This document shows, one piece after another, positions 26,131 through 35,558 of a DNA stretch of 64,000 nt (positions are counted from its first letter, which is position 1; each line of letters begins with the position of its first letter). The DNA comes from Clostridia bacterium (GTDB lineage Bacteria > Bacillota > Clostridia > Oscillospirales > Acutalibacteraceae), in contig JAFQKF010000011.1 in assembly GCA_017397105.1 (NCBI GenBank), positions 1 through 64,000 of the forward strand, read 5' to 3'. The position numbers and the translations under genes were made by a program. Under the pieces are notes generated by a model that worked only from the letters and a program-made list of their open reading frames with translations, was not told where the DNA came from and did no database searches.

Positions 26131-26894
26131 GGATTTCTGTTGCGGGTCTGCCGGTTGAATGGCAGGATGAATATTCGGATTTTGTAAGTGGATTCGGCAG
26201 TGAAACTGACGATGAACCCGTAATGTCAATCCGCTTTGAACGTGAATTGCCCGAGTGTCACGGTGTTCAGTATATCGAAGGCGGCTCTGAGCATACGCTG
26301 AGGCTTATGAATTCCGAGTTGCTCACTGCGGATAAGGATTGGTGCAATGCAACGGCTTACTTTTCTACTAAAGAAGGAGAGTATGCTCTGGCTCTTGCCG
26401 CTATGTGCTCTAAATTTGCGTTCTTTGATGCTCTGTTGCTTCATGCTTCGTGCGTTGACGTTAACGGCGAGGGCGTGGTTTTTACGGGTGCTTCGGGTAT
26501 CGGCAAAACAACGCAGGCAAGTCTGTGGGGTGAACACCTCGGCGCACAGATTATTAACGGTGACAAGATTTTTATCCGTGAAATGAACGGTGAGTTTTGC
26601 GCGTGCGGTCTTCCGTGGAAAGGTTCGTCTGAGTATTGTCTGAATAAAACAACAAGGCTTAAGGGCGTTGTTGTTCTTCGTCAGTCAGAAGAGAACAGAA
26701 TTACAATGCTCAATCAGATGCAGGCACTCGAACTCTTTATGCCTCATGTTTTTATGCCTCATTGGGATAAGGAGTGCCTCGGCTTTGCCTTGGAGACTTT
26801 CGGTAGGCTGATTGAGAGCATACCGGTACTTCTTCTGGAATGCCGCCCGGATGAGGATTCTGTTAAGATTACATACAACAGGCTTTTTGGTTGA
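26127..26894 (+). CDS. HPr kinase-like protein
   Basis: The 255-residue protein has a P-loop (GASGIGKTT, 121-129) and the fold signature of the C-terminal half of HPr kinase/phosphorylase (ALLLHASCVDVNGEGVVF before the loop, INGDKIF after it). It is shorter than true HprK and lacks its N-terminal domain. Related HprK-like proteins occur in exopolysaccharide loci and in some lasso-peptide clusters, where they phosphorylate the peptide. It may phosphorylate the 25861 peptide; this is inference. Confidence 0.85.
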   Translation: MRISVAGLPVEWQDEYSDFVSGFGSETDDEPVMSIRFERELPECHGVQYIEGGSEHTLRLMNSELLTADKDWCNATAYFSTKEGEYALALAAMCSKFAFFDALLLHASCVDVNGEGVVFTGASGIGKTTQASLWGEHLGAQIINGDKIFIREMNGEFCACGLPWKGSSEYCLNKTTRLKGVVVLRQSEENRITMLNQMQALELFMPHVFMPHWDKECLGFALETFGRLIESIPVLLLECRPDEDSVKITYNRLFG

Positions 26895-26897
26895 TTT

Positions 26898-27338
26898 ATG
26901 GAGAAAATGGTTTGCACGTCGGCGGATTTTGCCGTCGATCTGGAAAAAGCAATAAATGACGGCGGCTGTGTGCCGCTCGTTGTCACCGGTAACAGTATGA
27001 CTCCGTTTTTAAAAGACGGTAAAGATATCGTCTGGTTGTGTGCCTGCAAGGAGTCCGATTATAAAAGAGGGAAAATTCTCCTTTTCAGGCGCAAGGACGG
27101 TTCGCTTGTGCTTCACAGGGTCAGAAAAGCCATTAAGAGCGGCGAATTGATAATGAACGGTGATGCGCAAAGCTGGTGTGAGAAAATAAACAAATCGCAG
27201 GTTGTGGCGGTTGTGAGCGAAATTGAGCATAACGGTCACAAGAGAGCAAGCTCTGCCAAAACCGTCTGGCATTTACTGATGCCTGTACGTCCCGTACTTA
27301 TGAGAGTATGGCGAAAGGCGCAGAGTGTGAAAAAATAA
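26898..27338 (+). CDS. S24/S26-type signal peptidase-like protein
   Basis: The 146-residue protein carries GNSMTPFL with the catalytic Ser33 and, about 40 residues later, LVLHRV with His73 where bacterial type I enzymes have Lys; this Ser/His pattern is that of SipW/ER-type peptidases. No clear membrane helix is visible; only a weak hydrophobic stretch lies near the C-terminus. It follows the kinase gene by three bases. It may cut the leader from the modified peptide. Confidence 0.83.
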   Translation: MEKMVCTSADFAVDLEKAINDGGCVPLVVTGNSMTPFLKDGKDIVWLCACKESDYKRGKILLFRRKDGSLVLHRVRKAIKSGELIMNGDAQSWCEKINKSQVVAVVSEIEHNGHKRASSAKTVWHLLMPVRPVLMRVWRKAQSVKK

Positions 27339-27366
27339 ATTTCCGCAGGTTGGAGGTGTTTCGTGC

Positions 27367-28530
27367 ATGGACAGGGTATCGCAAGCCGTAATTGAGCTTA
27401 TCGGTAACGAAGTGTGCGGTTGCAAGCGGTCTTTGCCCGAACGTGACGAATTCACCAACGATTTTGCGATTGAGTTATATAATAAAGCGCAAGCCCATGA
27501 CATTGCGCATATTGTGGGTTTGGCGGTTGTAAATAATAATCTGGCGCAGGGAGTTCCGTCTGCAGGCGTTTTCAGGGATAAGATTTATTCAACCTGCTTC
27601 AGGTATGAAAATATGGAATACGTGATTGAAAGTGTCAGCAGAGTCCTTGAGGATATCGGAGTACCGTATATTCCGCTCAAAGGAGCGGTGCTCAAAAAGC
27701 TGTATCCTCAGCCCTGGATGAGAACAGGGTGTGACATTGATATACTCGTAAGCGAAAAGAATCTGGAAAAAGCAGCGAATGCAATCGCGGATACGCTTGG
27801 CTACACGGTAAAAGGTAAAGGCAAGCACGATATATCGATTCTGTCAACGCAAGGAATATATGTAGAGCTTCATTTCAGTCTGCTTGAAGAAGATGCATCG
27901 CCTGAAATGGCTAAGGTGCTCAGTAAGGCGTGGGAGCACGCAAAAACCGTTGGCGACGGATTCAGGTATGAGCTAGACGATGCAATGTTTTATTTTTACC
28001 ATATTGCGCATATGGCAAAGCATTTTATTAAGGGCGGCTGCGGCATAAGACCGTTCCTTGATTTATGGCTTATGGAGAAAAGTAAAAATTATGATACGCA
28101 GGAAACTAAAGCTCTTTTAAAAAAAGGAAAGCTTACAGATTTTGCCGCAGCGGCAAGGAAGCTGAGTGCTGTGTGGTTTTCGGGAGAAGAGCACAGCAAA
28201 GTAACTCTGCTTATGCAGGACTTTATTGCCGATGGCGGAAACTTCGGCTCAAAGGAAACTATAATGCTTTCTGCACAGCAGAAAGCCGGTGGCAGAATAA
28301 AGCACATTCTGTCCCGCATCTTTATACCGTATGATGATTTGAAGGGTCAATATCCGATAATTAAAAAATACCGTTTTTTGACCCCTCTTTGCGAAATTTG
28401 CCGAATATTTACACTCTTGTTCGGAAAAAGAAAGAATTTCCGTAAAAGCTACATTGAAAAACTGAGCAACGTTCCTGAAGAACGACTCGATGATGTGAAT
28501 TCTTTATTTGAAAGCGTGGGGTTAAGCTGA
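27367..28530 (+). CDS. NTP_transf_5-type nucleotidyltransferase family protein
   Basis: The 387-residue protein has IPLKGAVLKKLYP (Lys105-Gly106) and GCDIDILV (Asp123, Asp125), the core of the PF14907 nucleotidyltransferase fold. Members co-occur with HprK-like and PqqD genes in peptide and exopolysaccharide loci. It could nucleotidylate the peptide or a sugar lipid. RBS GGAGGTG precedes ATG 27367. It closes the peptide-modification group; the priming glycosyltransferase starts two bases later, so transcription probably continues. Confidence 0.85.
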   Translation: MDRVSQAVIELIGNEVCGCKRSLPERDEFTNDFAIELYNKAQAHDIAHIVGLAVVNNNLAQGVPSAGVFRDKIYSTCFRYENMEYVIESVSRVLEDIGVPYIPLKGAVLKKLYPQPWMRTGCDIDILVSEKNLEKAANAIADTLGYTVKGKGKHDISILSTQGIYVELHFSLLEEDASPEMAKVLSKAWEHAKTVGDGFRYELDDAMFYFYHIAHMAKHFIKGGCGIRPFLDLWLMEKSKNYDTQETKALLKKGKLTDFAAAARKLSAVWFSGEEHSKVTLLMQDFIADGGNFGSKETIMLSAQQKAGGRIKHILSRIFIPYDDLKGQYPIIKKYRFLTPLCEICRIFTLLFGKRKNFRKSYIEKLSNVPEERLDDVNSLFESVGLS

Positions 28531-28532
28531 AA

Positions 28533-29942
28533 ATGAAAGAGAATAAGAAATATAACGATTATTCAAAAAGTATTGCGTTGAGAATGTGCAAGTTTGTTCA
28601 CATTATCATTACCTTAATTACTTATTCCGCTTGTCTCTACTATTATAATGTGCAATACAATAACGGTGGAGTCGGTCACAGAAGATTTATGCTTTTTGTA
28701 GCTCTTTATGCGGCTATTCTTTGTTTTTCATTGAGAACATACAAATCGTATGACTTCGGGCTTGAAAGCGTAGCGAAGCTGGTGTATTCGCAATCTCTTG
28801 CGAACGTTATAGCAGGCGGAGCGTTTTACATTGTTTTTGTTATTGCTAACTCAACGGTTTTCACTCCGTTGCCGCTTATAATGCTTCTTGTTGTTCAGCT
28901 TCTGTTTAATGTTGTCTGGAGTTTTGCGGTAAACAGGACTTATTTTAAATTCAACAAGCCTAAAAAAACTGCTCTGATTTACAATGATGAAAATGAACTT
29001 TTAAGACTCAGAGAAGTTTATTCCCGTAAACAGAATTTTGAAATAGTCAAAATAATTAAAACCGATGATAATAATGAATATTTAACGGAAGAAATCAAGG
29101 ATTGCGAAGCAGTTTTTGTCGCTGATATTTCGTCTGATGTACGTAATGAGGTTTTAAAGTATTGCATTCAAAACGGCAAGCGTTTCTACACGGCCCCGCA
29201 CATAGGCGACATTATGATGAAGGGTGCTACTCATCTTGATATGTTTAGTGTGCCGGTGTTCTATGTTTCAAGAGCAGAACCTAAGGCAGAGTACGCTTTC
29301 ATTAAGAGAGTGATTGATATTGTTTGCTCACTTATTGGAATAATAATTCTCAGTCCGATTATGATTGTTACCGCTATTGCAATAAAAGCTTATGACAAGG
29401 GACCTGCTTTTTATAAGCAGGTCAGACTTACACGCAACGGTAAGGAGTTTGAGATTTTTAAGTTCCGTAGCATGCGCGTTAATGCCGAGAGTGACGGAGT
29501 CGCAAGGCTTGCCGGAGAGAATGACGACAGAATAACACCTGTAGGAAAAATCATAAGGGCTTGCCGTATTGACGAGCTTCCTCAGCTTTTCAACATCCTT
29601 AAAGGCGATATGACTATTGTCGGACCCAGACCGGAGCGCCCCGAGATAGCAAAACAGTACGAAGAAGAATTACCTGAATTTGCGCTCAGACTTCAGGTGA
29701 AGGCAGGCCTTACAGGACTTGCTCAGATTTACGGAAGATATAATACAGAGCCCTATGACAAGTTGCAGATGGATTTGATGTACATAAATCAAATGTCATT
29801 TGTTAAAGACTTGAGGCTTATTCTTGCTACAATAAAAATCCTTTTTATGAAAGACAGTACTCAGGGGACGGCTGAAGGGCAGATTACAGCTATGTTAAAG
29901 ACTCGAGAAAAAGCAGAAGAAAGTGAAGTAGTGAGCAAATGA
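28533..29942 (+). CDS. Priming polyprenyl-phosphate sugar-phosphate transferase (WbaP-like)
   Basis: The 469-residue protein has four N-terminal helices, a nucleotide-binding-like middle and the bacterial sugar transferase domain. Visible motifs are KRVIDIVCSLIGIIIL (helix), FEIFKFRSMRVNAES, RIDELPQLFNILKGDM, VGPRPERPE and VKAGLTGLAQ. It should transfer the first sugar-phosphate from a UDP-sugar to undecaprenyl phosphate on the inner membrane face. The ribosome site is weak, and the gene starts two bases after the nucleotidyltransferase stop, which suggests coupling. Confidence 0.93.
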   Translation: MKENKKYNDYSKSIALRMCKFVHIIITLITYSACLYYYNVQYNNGGVGHRRFMLFVALYAAILCFSLRTYKSYDFGLESVAKLVYSQSLANVIAGGAFYIVFVIANSTVFTPLPLIMLLVVQLLFNVVWSFAVNRTYFKFNKPKKTALIYNDENELLRLREVYSRKQNFEIVKIIKTDDNNEYLTEEIKDCEAVFVADISSDVRNEVLKYCIQNGKRFYTAPHIGDIMMKGATHLDMFSVPVFYVSRAEPKAEYAFIKRVIDIVCSLIGIIILSPIMIVTAIAIKAYDKGPAFYKQVRLTRNGKEFEIFKFRSMRVNAESDGVARLAGENDDRITPVGKIIRACRIDELPQLFNILKGDMTIVGPRPERPEIAKQYEEELPEFALRLQVKAGLTGLAQIYGRYNTEPYDKLQMDLMYINQMSFVKDLRLILATIKILFMKDSTQGTAEGQITAMLKTREKAEESEVVSK

Positions 29943-31120
29943 AAATAATAATCCATTCGGATGAATATTACCCTACGTGTGCGGCTTGTGCTTATAGGAT
30001 AAAGGCGTTTGCTGATGTGTTTACAGAAAAAGGTAATGAAGTAACAGTTATAGCGAGCTCAGCCAACAGGGGAAACGGAAAGATTGAAGATTGTTGCGAG
30101 CGTATTCTGTTTTCGCCTGCAATAAAGATGAATAAGAAAACAACCCTTATACGAATGCTTAACAATCTTAGTTTTGCATTTACCTCGGTTTTTACAGCAA
30201 TGAAGGCTGGGAAAGCGGATGTTGTTATTACAACATCGCCACCGCCACTCGTGAGTATTTCGGGATGGTTGATTGCTAAAATCAAGAGAGCCAATCTGGT
30301 TTACGATGTTCGTGATATCTGGCCTGATGTTGCTGTTGAGATGGGAAGTTTTACAACAGACAGTTTTTTCTTTAAAATTTTCAAAATGATTACTGGTTTC
30401 ATGTATAAACGATCGGATATGATAACTACGGTTTCTCCTGGAAAAGTAGAGAAGATTAAACAAAAACTGCCTGATGATATGAAAGGTAAGGTTAAACTTG
30501 TTTCAAACGGTTTTGATTTGAAGATTTTGGAAAGTAATACAGACGAAGAAATTATAAAAAAATATAAGCTTAACGAAAGTTTTACTTGCGTTTACATTGG
30601 CAATATTGGTTTAGCTCAGGGATTGGGAGCGGTTTTTGATATTGCAGAACAAACAAAACACCGAAACGTAAGATTCCTTTTGTTCGGATCCGGTGCAGAA
30701 AAAGATATTCTTGAAAATGAGGCATCAGCAAAAGGCCTTAATAACGTGAGTTTTTGTGGTGTTATACCGCATGATAAGGTTTTTACATTGCTAACAAATT
30801 CTCAGCTTAGCTTTATACCCCTTAAAAGCTCAAAGATGAAAGATAGTGTACCGACCAAAATATATGAGTCTTTGGGTGTTGGGTGTCCTGTTTTGCTTGT
30901 TGCTGAAGGTGATTCCTGTGATATAGTAAACGAGTCCGGTATGGGTTGTTGTGTTTCACCAGGGAAAGAGGAAGAATTGATTAGAACATTTGACAGAATC
31001 GTTGATGATTATGATTGCATGATTAGTAATCGACCAAAAGCGATGGAACTGATCAAAAACAAGTATTCTCGTCAGCAGTCTGCTGCTGATTTTGAGAACA
31101 AACTCAGACAATTGATTTAA
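29939..31120 (+). CDS. Glycosyltransferase family 4 (WbuB-like)
   Basis: The 393-residue cytoplasmic GT-B enzyme overlaps the priming transferase gene by four bases. N-terminal features: EYYPTCAACAYRIKAF, then TSPPPLVSISGW and DVRDIWPDVAVEMG, typical of WbuB-type GT4 enzymes. The C-terminal donor domain has YIGNIGLAQGL, LFGSGAEKD and PTKIYESLGVGCPVL. It probably adds the second sugar, perhaps a FucNAc/ManNAc-type residue as for WbuB relatives. Confidence 0.9.
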   Translation: MKIIIHSDEYYPTCAACAYRIKAFADVFTEKGNEVTVIASSANRGNGKIEDCCERILFSPAIKMNKKTTLIRMLNNLSFAFTSVFTAMKAGKADVVITTSPPPLVSISGWLIAKIKRANLVYDVRDIWPDVAVEMGSFTTDSFFFKIFKMITGFMYKRSDMITTVSPGKVEKIKQKLPDDMKGKVKLVSNGFDLKILESNTDEEIIKKYKLNESFTCVYIGNIGLAQGLGAVFDIAEQTKHRNVRFLLFGSGAEKDILENEASAKGLNNVSFCGVIPHDKVFTLLTNSQLSFIPLKSSKMKDSVPTKIYESLGVGCPVLLVAEGDSCDIVNESGMGCCVSPGKEEELIRTFDRIVDDYDCMISNRPKAMELIKNKYSRQQSAADFENKLRQLI

Positions 31121-31135
31121 AGAAGGTAAAGCATT

Positions 31136-32362
31136 ATGGTAAATGTTATAGGACTTGGATACATAGGACTTCCTACCGCACTTATGATGGCGGCTCACGG
31201 AGTGGAGATTGTCGGGACTGATTACAATTCAGAACTTGTAGCTACTTTGAAAAGCGGAAAAACTACATTTAAGGAAGACGGTCTTGATGAGCTTTTTGCT
31301 CAGGCTCTCAACAGAGGAATAGAATTCTCAACAGAATATCAGAAAACGGATACATATATTGTTTCTGTTCCTACTCCCTATGACAGTTTTTCAAAGAAGA
31401 TAGACGCATGCTATGTGATATCGGCAGTTAAAAGTGTAATGAAGGTGTGCGCAAAAGGTGCAGTTGTTGTTATAGAGTCAACTGTTTCGCCAGGAACGAT
31501 TGATAAATTTGTCCGTCCTGTAATTGAAGAAAACGGATTTGAGATAGGCAAGGATATCCATCTTGTTCATGCTCCCGAAAGAATCATTCCCGGCAATATG
31601 ATTTATGAGCTCTTGCACAATAACCGTACAATTGGCGCTGACGATGTATCGGTTGGTGAAAAGGTTAAGGGGCTTTATGCGTCTTTTTGTCAGGGTGAAA
31701 TAGTTGTTACAGATATCAGAACAGCAGAAATGACAAAGGTTGTTGAGAACACCTTCCGAGCTGTAAATATTGCATTTGCAAACGAACTTGCAAAAATCTG
31801 TCGTCATGATGATATGGATGTTTATGAGATTATAAGAATCTGTAATATGCATCCCAGAGTTAATATTCTCCAGCCCGGTCCCGGAGTTGGCGGTCATTGT
31901 ATCAGCGTCGATCCATGGTTCCTTGTAGGTGATTATCCCAGCCTTACAAAGGTTATCGGCGAATCAATGGCTGTTAATGACAGTATGCCTGACTATGTTC
32001 TGAACAGAATCCATGAGATTATGCAAATGAACGGAATCACAGATGTCAAAAAAGTGGGTCTGTACGGACTTACATATAAAGAAAATGTAGATGATTGCAG
32101 AGAATCACCCACTTTGCAACTTCTTGAAAGCCAAAAGCGTCATCTTGCAGAACCGCTTAAGGTTTACGACCCCTTCATTTCAGAAGATATGGTAGAAAAC
32201 CAATATCATAATTTTGACAGCTTTCTTTCGGATGTTGAACTTGTTGTAATACTTGTCGGACATAACGAGATTAAAGAGAATCTTGATAAGCTCAAAGGAA
32301 AAATTGTTCTTGATACCCGTAAAGTGTTTAAAGCACCGGCAGAAAATGTTTATTATCTTTGA
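31136..32362 (+). CDS. wecC: UDP-N-acetyl-D-mannosamine dehydrogenase
   Basis: The 408-residue enzyme oxidises UDP-ManNAc to UDP-ManNAcA with two NAD. It shows the Rossmann start VIGLGYIGLPTALMMAAHG, the central SVPTPYD and ESTVSPGTIDKF, the catalytic region GPGVGGHCISVDPWFLV with the Cys nucleophile, and the C-terminal GLTYKENVDDCRESP. It pairs with the epimerase gene that follows after 14 bases. The polymer therefore probably contains N-acetylmannosaminuronic acid. Confidence 0.93.
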   Translation: MVNVIGLGYIGLPTALMMAAHGVEIVGTDYNSELVATLKSGKTTFKEDGLDELFAQALNRGIEFSTEYQKTDTYIVSVPTPYDSFSKKIDACYVISAVKSVMKVCAKGAVVVIESTVSPGTIDKFVRPVIEENGFEIGKDIHLVHAPERIIPGNMIYELLHNNRTIGADDVSVGEKVKGLYASFCQGEIVVTDIRTAEMTKVVENTFRAVNIAFANELAKICRHDDMDVYEIIRICNMHPRVNILQPGPGVGGHCISVDPWFLVGDYPSLTKVIGESMAVNDSMPDYVLNRIHEIMQMNGITDVKKVGLYGLTYKENVDDCRESPTLQLLESQKRHLAEPLKVYDPFISEDMVENQYHNFDSFLSDVELVVILVGHNEIKENLDKLKGKIVLDTRKVFKAPAENVYYL

Positions 32363-32376
32363 TTTGAGGGATTAAA

Positions 32377-33468
32377 ATGAAGAAAGTTATGCTGGTATTC
32401 GGCACGAGACCCGAAGCTATAAAAATGTGTCCTCTTGTAAATGAACTTAAAACTCGCAAGGAACTTAAAACTGTAGTTTGTGTAACGGGACAGCATCGAC
32501 AAATGCTCGATATGGTGCTTAAGGCTTTTTCTGTTACTCCTGACTATGACCTTTCCATAATGAAAGAAAAGCAGACGCTTTTCGATGTTACCACAAACAT
32601 ACTTGAACGTATAAAGAATGTTCTTGAAAGTGAGAGACCTGATGTAGTTCTTGTACACGGTGATACGTCAACAACATTTGTAACGGCACTTGCTTGTTTT
32701 TATTTGCAGATTCCGGTGGGACATGTTGAAGCTGGTCTCAGGACATACAACATTTATTCGCCTTATCCTGAAGAATTCAACAGACAAGCTGTAAGTATTA
32801 TAGCAAAGTATAATTTTGCGCCCACGGAGATGTCAAAAAACAATCTTCTCAAAGAGGGCAGAAGCGAAGAGAATATCTATGTTACAGGCAACACTGCGAT
32901 TGATGCTCTTAAAACGACCGTCAAAAAAGATTATACACACCCTGAGCTTGAGTGGGCGAGCGACAGCAGACTCATTATGCTGACTGCGCATCGCAGGGAA
33001 AATCTCGGTGAGCCGATGCATAATATGTTTCGTGCTATCAAGAGAATTGTTGATGAGCACGAGGATTTAAAAGTTATATACCCTATTCATATGAATCCTG
33101 TTGTCCGCCAGGCAGCGGCTGAAATTTTTGGCGATGATGAAAGATTTCATATTATTGAGCCGCTTGATGTGCTTGATTTTCACAATTTCCTTGCCCGAAG
33201 CTATCTTATCCTGACAGACAGCGGAGGAATTCAGGAAGAGGCACCGAGTCTCGGAAAACCTGTTCTGGTTATGCGCGATACAACAGAACGACCTGAAGGC
33301 ATTGCTGCTGGAACGCTTAAACTTGTCGGCACAAATGAAGAAACAATTTATAACGAATTCAAACGCTTGCTGACAGATAAGGAAGCTTATAATTCAATGT
33401 CCAAAGCGTCAAATCCGTATGGAGACGGTCACGCTTGTGAAAGAATAGCGGATATACTTGCGAAATAA
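32377..33468 (+). CDS. wecB: UDP-N-acetylglucosamine 2-epimerase, non-hydrolysing
   Basis: The 363-residue enzyme converts UDP-GlcNAc to UDP-ManNAc, the substrate of the WecC-like enzyme before it. Motifs: VFGTRPEAIKMCPLV at the start, GQHRQMLD, VHGDTSTTF, HVEAGLRTYN, TAHRRENLGEP and LTDSGGIQEEAPSLGKPVLV. Length and motifs are those of the bacterial non-hydrolysing family. Confidence 0.95.
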   Translation: MKKVMLVFGTRPEAIKMCPLVNELKTRKELKTVVCVTGQHRQMLDMVLKAFSVTPDYDLSIMKEKQTLFDVTTNILERIKNVLESERPDVVLVHGDTSTTFVTALACFYLQIPVGHVEAGLRTYNIYSPYPEEFNRQAVSIIAKYNFAPTEMSKNNLLKEGRSEENIYVTGNTAIDALKTTVKKDYTHPELEWASDSRLIMLTAHRRENLGEPMHNMFRAIKRIVDEHEDLKVIYPIHMNPVVRQAAAEIFGDDERFHIIEPLDVLDFHNFLARSYLILTDSGGIQEEAPSLGKPVLVMRDTTERPEGIAAGTLKLVGTNEETIYNEFKRLLTDKEAYNSMSKASNPYGDGHACERIADILAK

Positions 33469-33481
33469 GAGAGGGTTTGTT

Positions 33482-34327
33482 ATGAAAAAGCTTATTATTA
33501 CTGCTGATGATTATGGTATGTGTGCAGATGTTAATAAGGCAATTGAGGAATGTGTGCAAGCGGGCATAGTCCTTTCGACAAATGTTATGACAAACATGTC
33601 TTGCTGCGAAGATGCGGCATATCTAAAAGATAAATATCCAGTCCTTTCAGTGGGGTTGCACTATAATTTTACTGTTGGCACACCTCTTTCACCGGCAGAT
33701 AAAGTCTCCTCTTTAATTGATAAAGATGGGAGATTTCTCTCTTACAACAGCGTTCGTGAAGCCTGTAAAAACAAGAGATACGATTTTGAACAGGTAAAAA
33801 CTGAAATGATTGCTCAATATAAACGATATATCGAAATCTGTGGAGAACCGAGTTATTGGAATACACATCAGAACGTTCATGTTTATCCGGATGTTTATCC
33901 GCTTTTCCGGGATGTTTCATTTGAACTCGGAATCAAAAAGATGCGTTCTCATCAACGAATTTTTGTTCCTTCATCTACAGGCAAATCAGATAAAAGTTTG
34001 AAATGGACTCTTACTAACCCTATTAAATGCAGAATGCTTGACAACTGGCAAGAAGGAAGCAAAAAAATGGGTATTAGTGCGCCCGATGGAATAATTGTAA
34101 GAATGAACGAAACAGATAAACTTAATTTGGAATATCTTTTTGGCAATATTAAATGGAAGAACAATTTGATAGCAGAGATGATTATACACCCCTCTCTTAC
34201 GTCCGATTGTGAGTATTTCGGAGGAATTACTGAGGGAAGAGTGAAAGAATATGAGATTTTTTCTAAGTCGATTGTAAAAAAAATTGCAGACAAAAACAAC
34301 ATAGAGATTATGAATTTTGAGTTGTAA
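33482..34327 (+). CDS. ChbG/YdjC-family carbohydrate deacetylase
   Basis: The 281-residue protein starts with the family signature KLIITADDYGMCADVNKAI, contains the metal ligand Asp pair and later GLHYNFT and WNTHQNVHVYPDV (His residues). YdjC proteins are metal-dependent deacetylases of N-acetylated sugars. In this locus it may remove acetyl groups from a sugar or the growing repeat unit. ATG 33482 follows AGAGAGGG; earlier in-frame starts lie inside the epimerase gene. Confidence 0.88.
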   Translation: MKKLIITADDYGMCADVNKAIEECVQAGIVLSTNVMTNMSCCEDAAYLKDKYPVLSVGLHYNFTVGTPLSPADKVSSLIDKDGRFLSYNSVREACKNKRYDFEQVKTEMIAQYKRYIEICGEPSYWNTHQNVHVYPDVYPLFRDVSFELGIKKMRSHQRIFVPSSTGKSDKSLKWTLTNPIKCRMLDNWQEGSKKMGISAPDGIIVRMNETDKLNLEYLFGNIKWKNNLIAEMIIHPSLTSDCEYFGGITEGRVKEYEIFSKSIVKKIADKNNIEIMNFEL

Positions 34328-34349
34328 ATATATAGAAAGTTGGGTAATA

Positions 34350-35558
34350 GTGAATATTCTTCTTTTAACAAATTTATATCCTCACAATGACGATGCAAAT
34401 CCAGACATTACTAAGGTTTGTGCCTATTTTGCAAGGGAATGGGTAAAGCAGGGTCATAAAGTTGTTACTATTGTGAATTCTTCAGCTTTTCCAAAGGTAT
34501 ATTACACTGTTGGCAAATATGCAAAAAAGTTTATCTCGGGTCACTATGGTATATCTACAGCACCCAATTCTATGTGGAGCAATTTTTTTGAGTTTGAAGA
34601 TTTGGGCGTTAAAGTTATCAATATGCCAATGGTTAAATTTGTGCCCAGAGGCAAGTTCTTTAAGAGCACTTTTGAAAACCAAGTCAAAAGAATAATAGAT
34701 ATACTTAATAACAACGATTTTGTTCCAGATGTAATAACCGGGCACTGGGCCAATCCGCAGATTAGACTTGTGGCTGATTTGGCAAAGCATTATAATGTAA
34801 AAAGTGCTTTGGTTTTACATTCTGACCATTCAAAAGAACTGTGTGAACGGTATAAAGTCAATGATTATATGGATAAAATAGATCGTTTTGGATTTAGATC
34901 AAAAACAGCTGCTGAAAAGTCTAAAAATTATTTGGATTTTAAGTCTGAGCCGTTTGTGTGTTATTCGGGAGTACCAGAGCATTTTTTGTCTTATTGTATT
35001 GACATAAATAACAAGTGTTTTGATTCATCAAAAATAAAAATTATAACCGCATCAAGACTGATTACTTGTAAGCATATTGATTCGGTTATTAGTGCGGTAA
35101 ACAATGTGTTGAAAGGAATTGATTTTGAATATATTATTGCAGGCGACGGACCTTTAATGGAGTCTCTTCAAAAGCAAGCGGCGGACAGTTGTGTGTGCGA
35201 CAAAATCACTTTTCTTGGTCAAATCGACAGGAATGAACTTCAGAAAAAAATGTCAGAAAGTACCGTTTACGTTATGATAAGCCAAGAAACGTTTGGGCTT
35301 GTTTACATAGAGGCGATGTTGCAAGGGTGTATTGTTGTAGCTTCGCGATATGGCGGAATTGATGGCGTGATAGTTGATGGAGAAAATGGTTTCCTATGTG
35401 AAGAAGGTAATTCGTCAGAACTTGGAGAAATATTGAAAAGAATTATTAACTTATCGCCTCAAGAGAAGAAGCGAATTGCCGTAAATGCGATAGAAACCGC
35501 TAAAAAGTTTTCTGAACCAGAAACCGCCCGAAGATATTTGGAGGACATTTTGCGATAA
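34350..35558 (+). CDS. Glycosyltransferase family 4
   Basis: This GT-B enzyme has about 402 residues. GTG 34350 gives the usual start MNILLLTNLYPHND and follows GAAAGTTGGG. Donor-domain features: ITASRLITCKHID, IAGDGPLMESLQ, FLGQIDRNELQK and MISQETFGLVYIEAMLQG, which carries the EX7E-type motif region. It probably adds one sugar of the repeat unit. Base composition is much more A/T-rich than the flanks, as in the following genes, which suggests a transferred block. Confidence 0.87.
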   Translation: MNILLLTNLYPHNDDANPDITKVCAYFAREWVKQGHKVVTIVNSSAFPKVYYTVGKYAKKFISGHYGISTAPNSMWSNFFEFEDLGVKVINMPMVKFVPRGKFFKSTFENQVKRIIDILNNNDFVPDVITGHWANPQIRLVADLAKHYNVKSALVLHSDHSKELCERYKVNDYMDKIDRFGFRSKTAAEKSKNYLDFKSEPFVCYSGVPEHFLSYCIDINNKCFDSSKIKIITASRLITCKHIDSVISAVNNVLKGIDFEYIIAGDGPLMESLQKQAADSCVCDKITFLGQIDRNELQKKMSESTVYVMISQETFGLVYIEAMLQGCIVVASRYGGIDGVIVDGENGFLCEEGNSSELGEILKRIINLSPQEKKRIAVNAIETAKKFSEPETARRYLEDILR

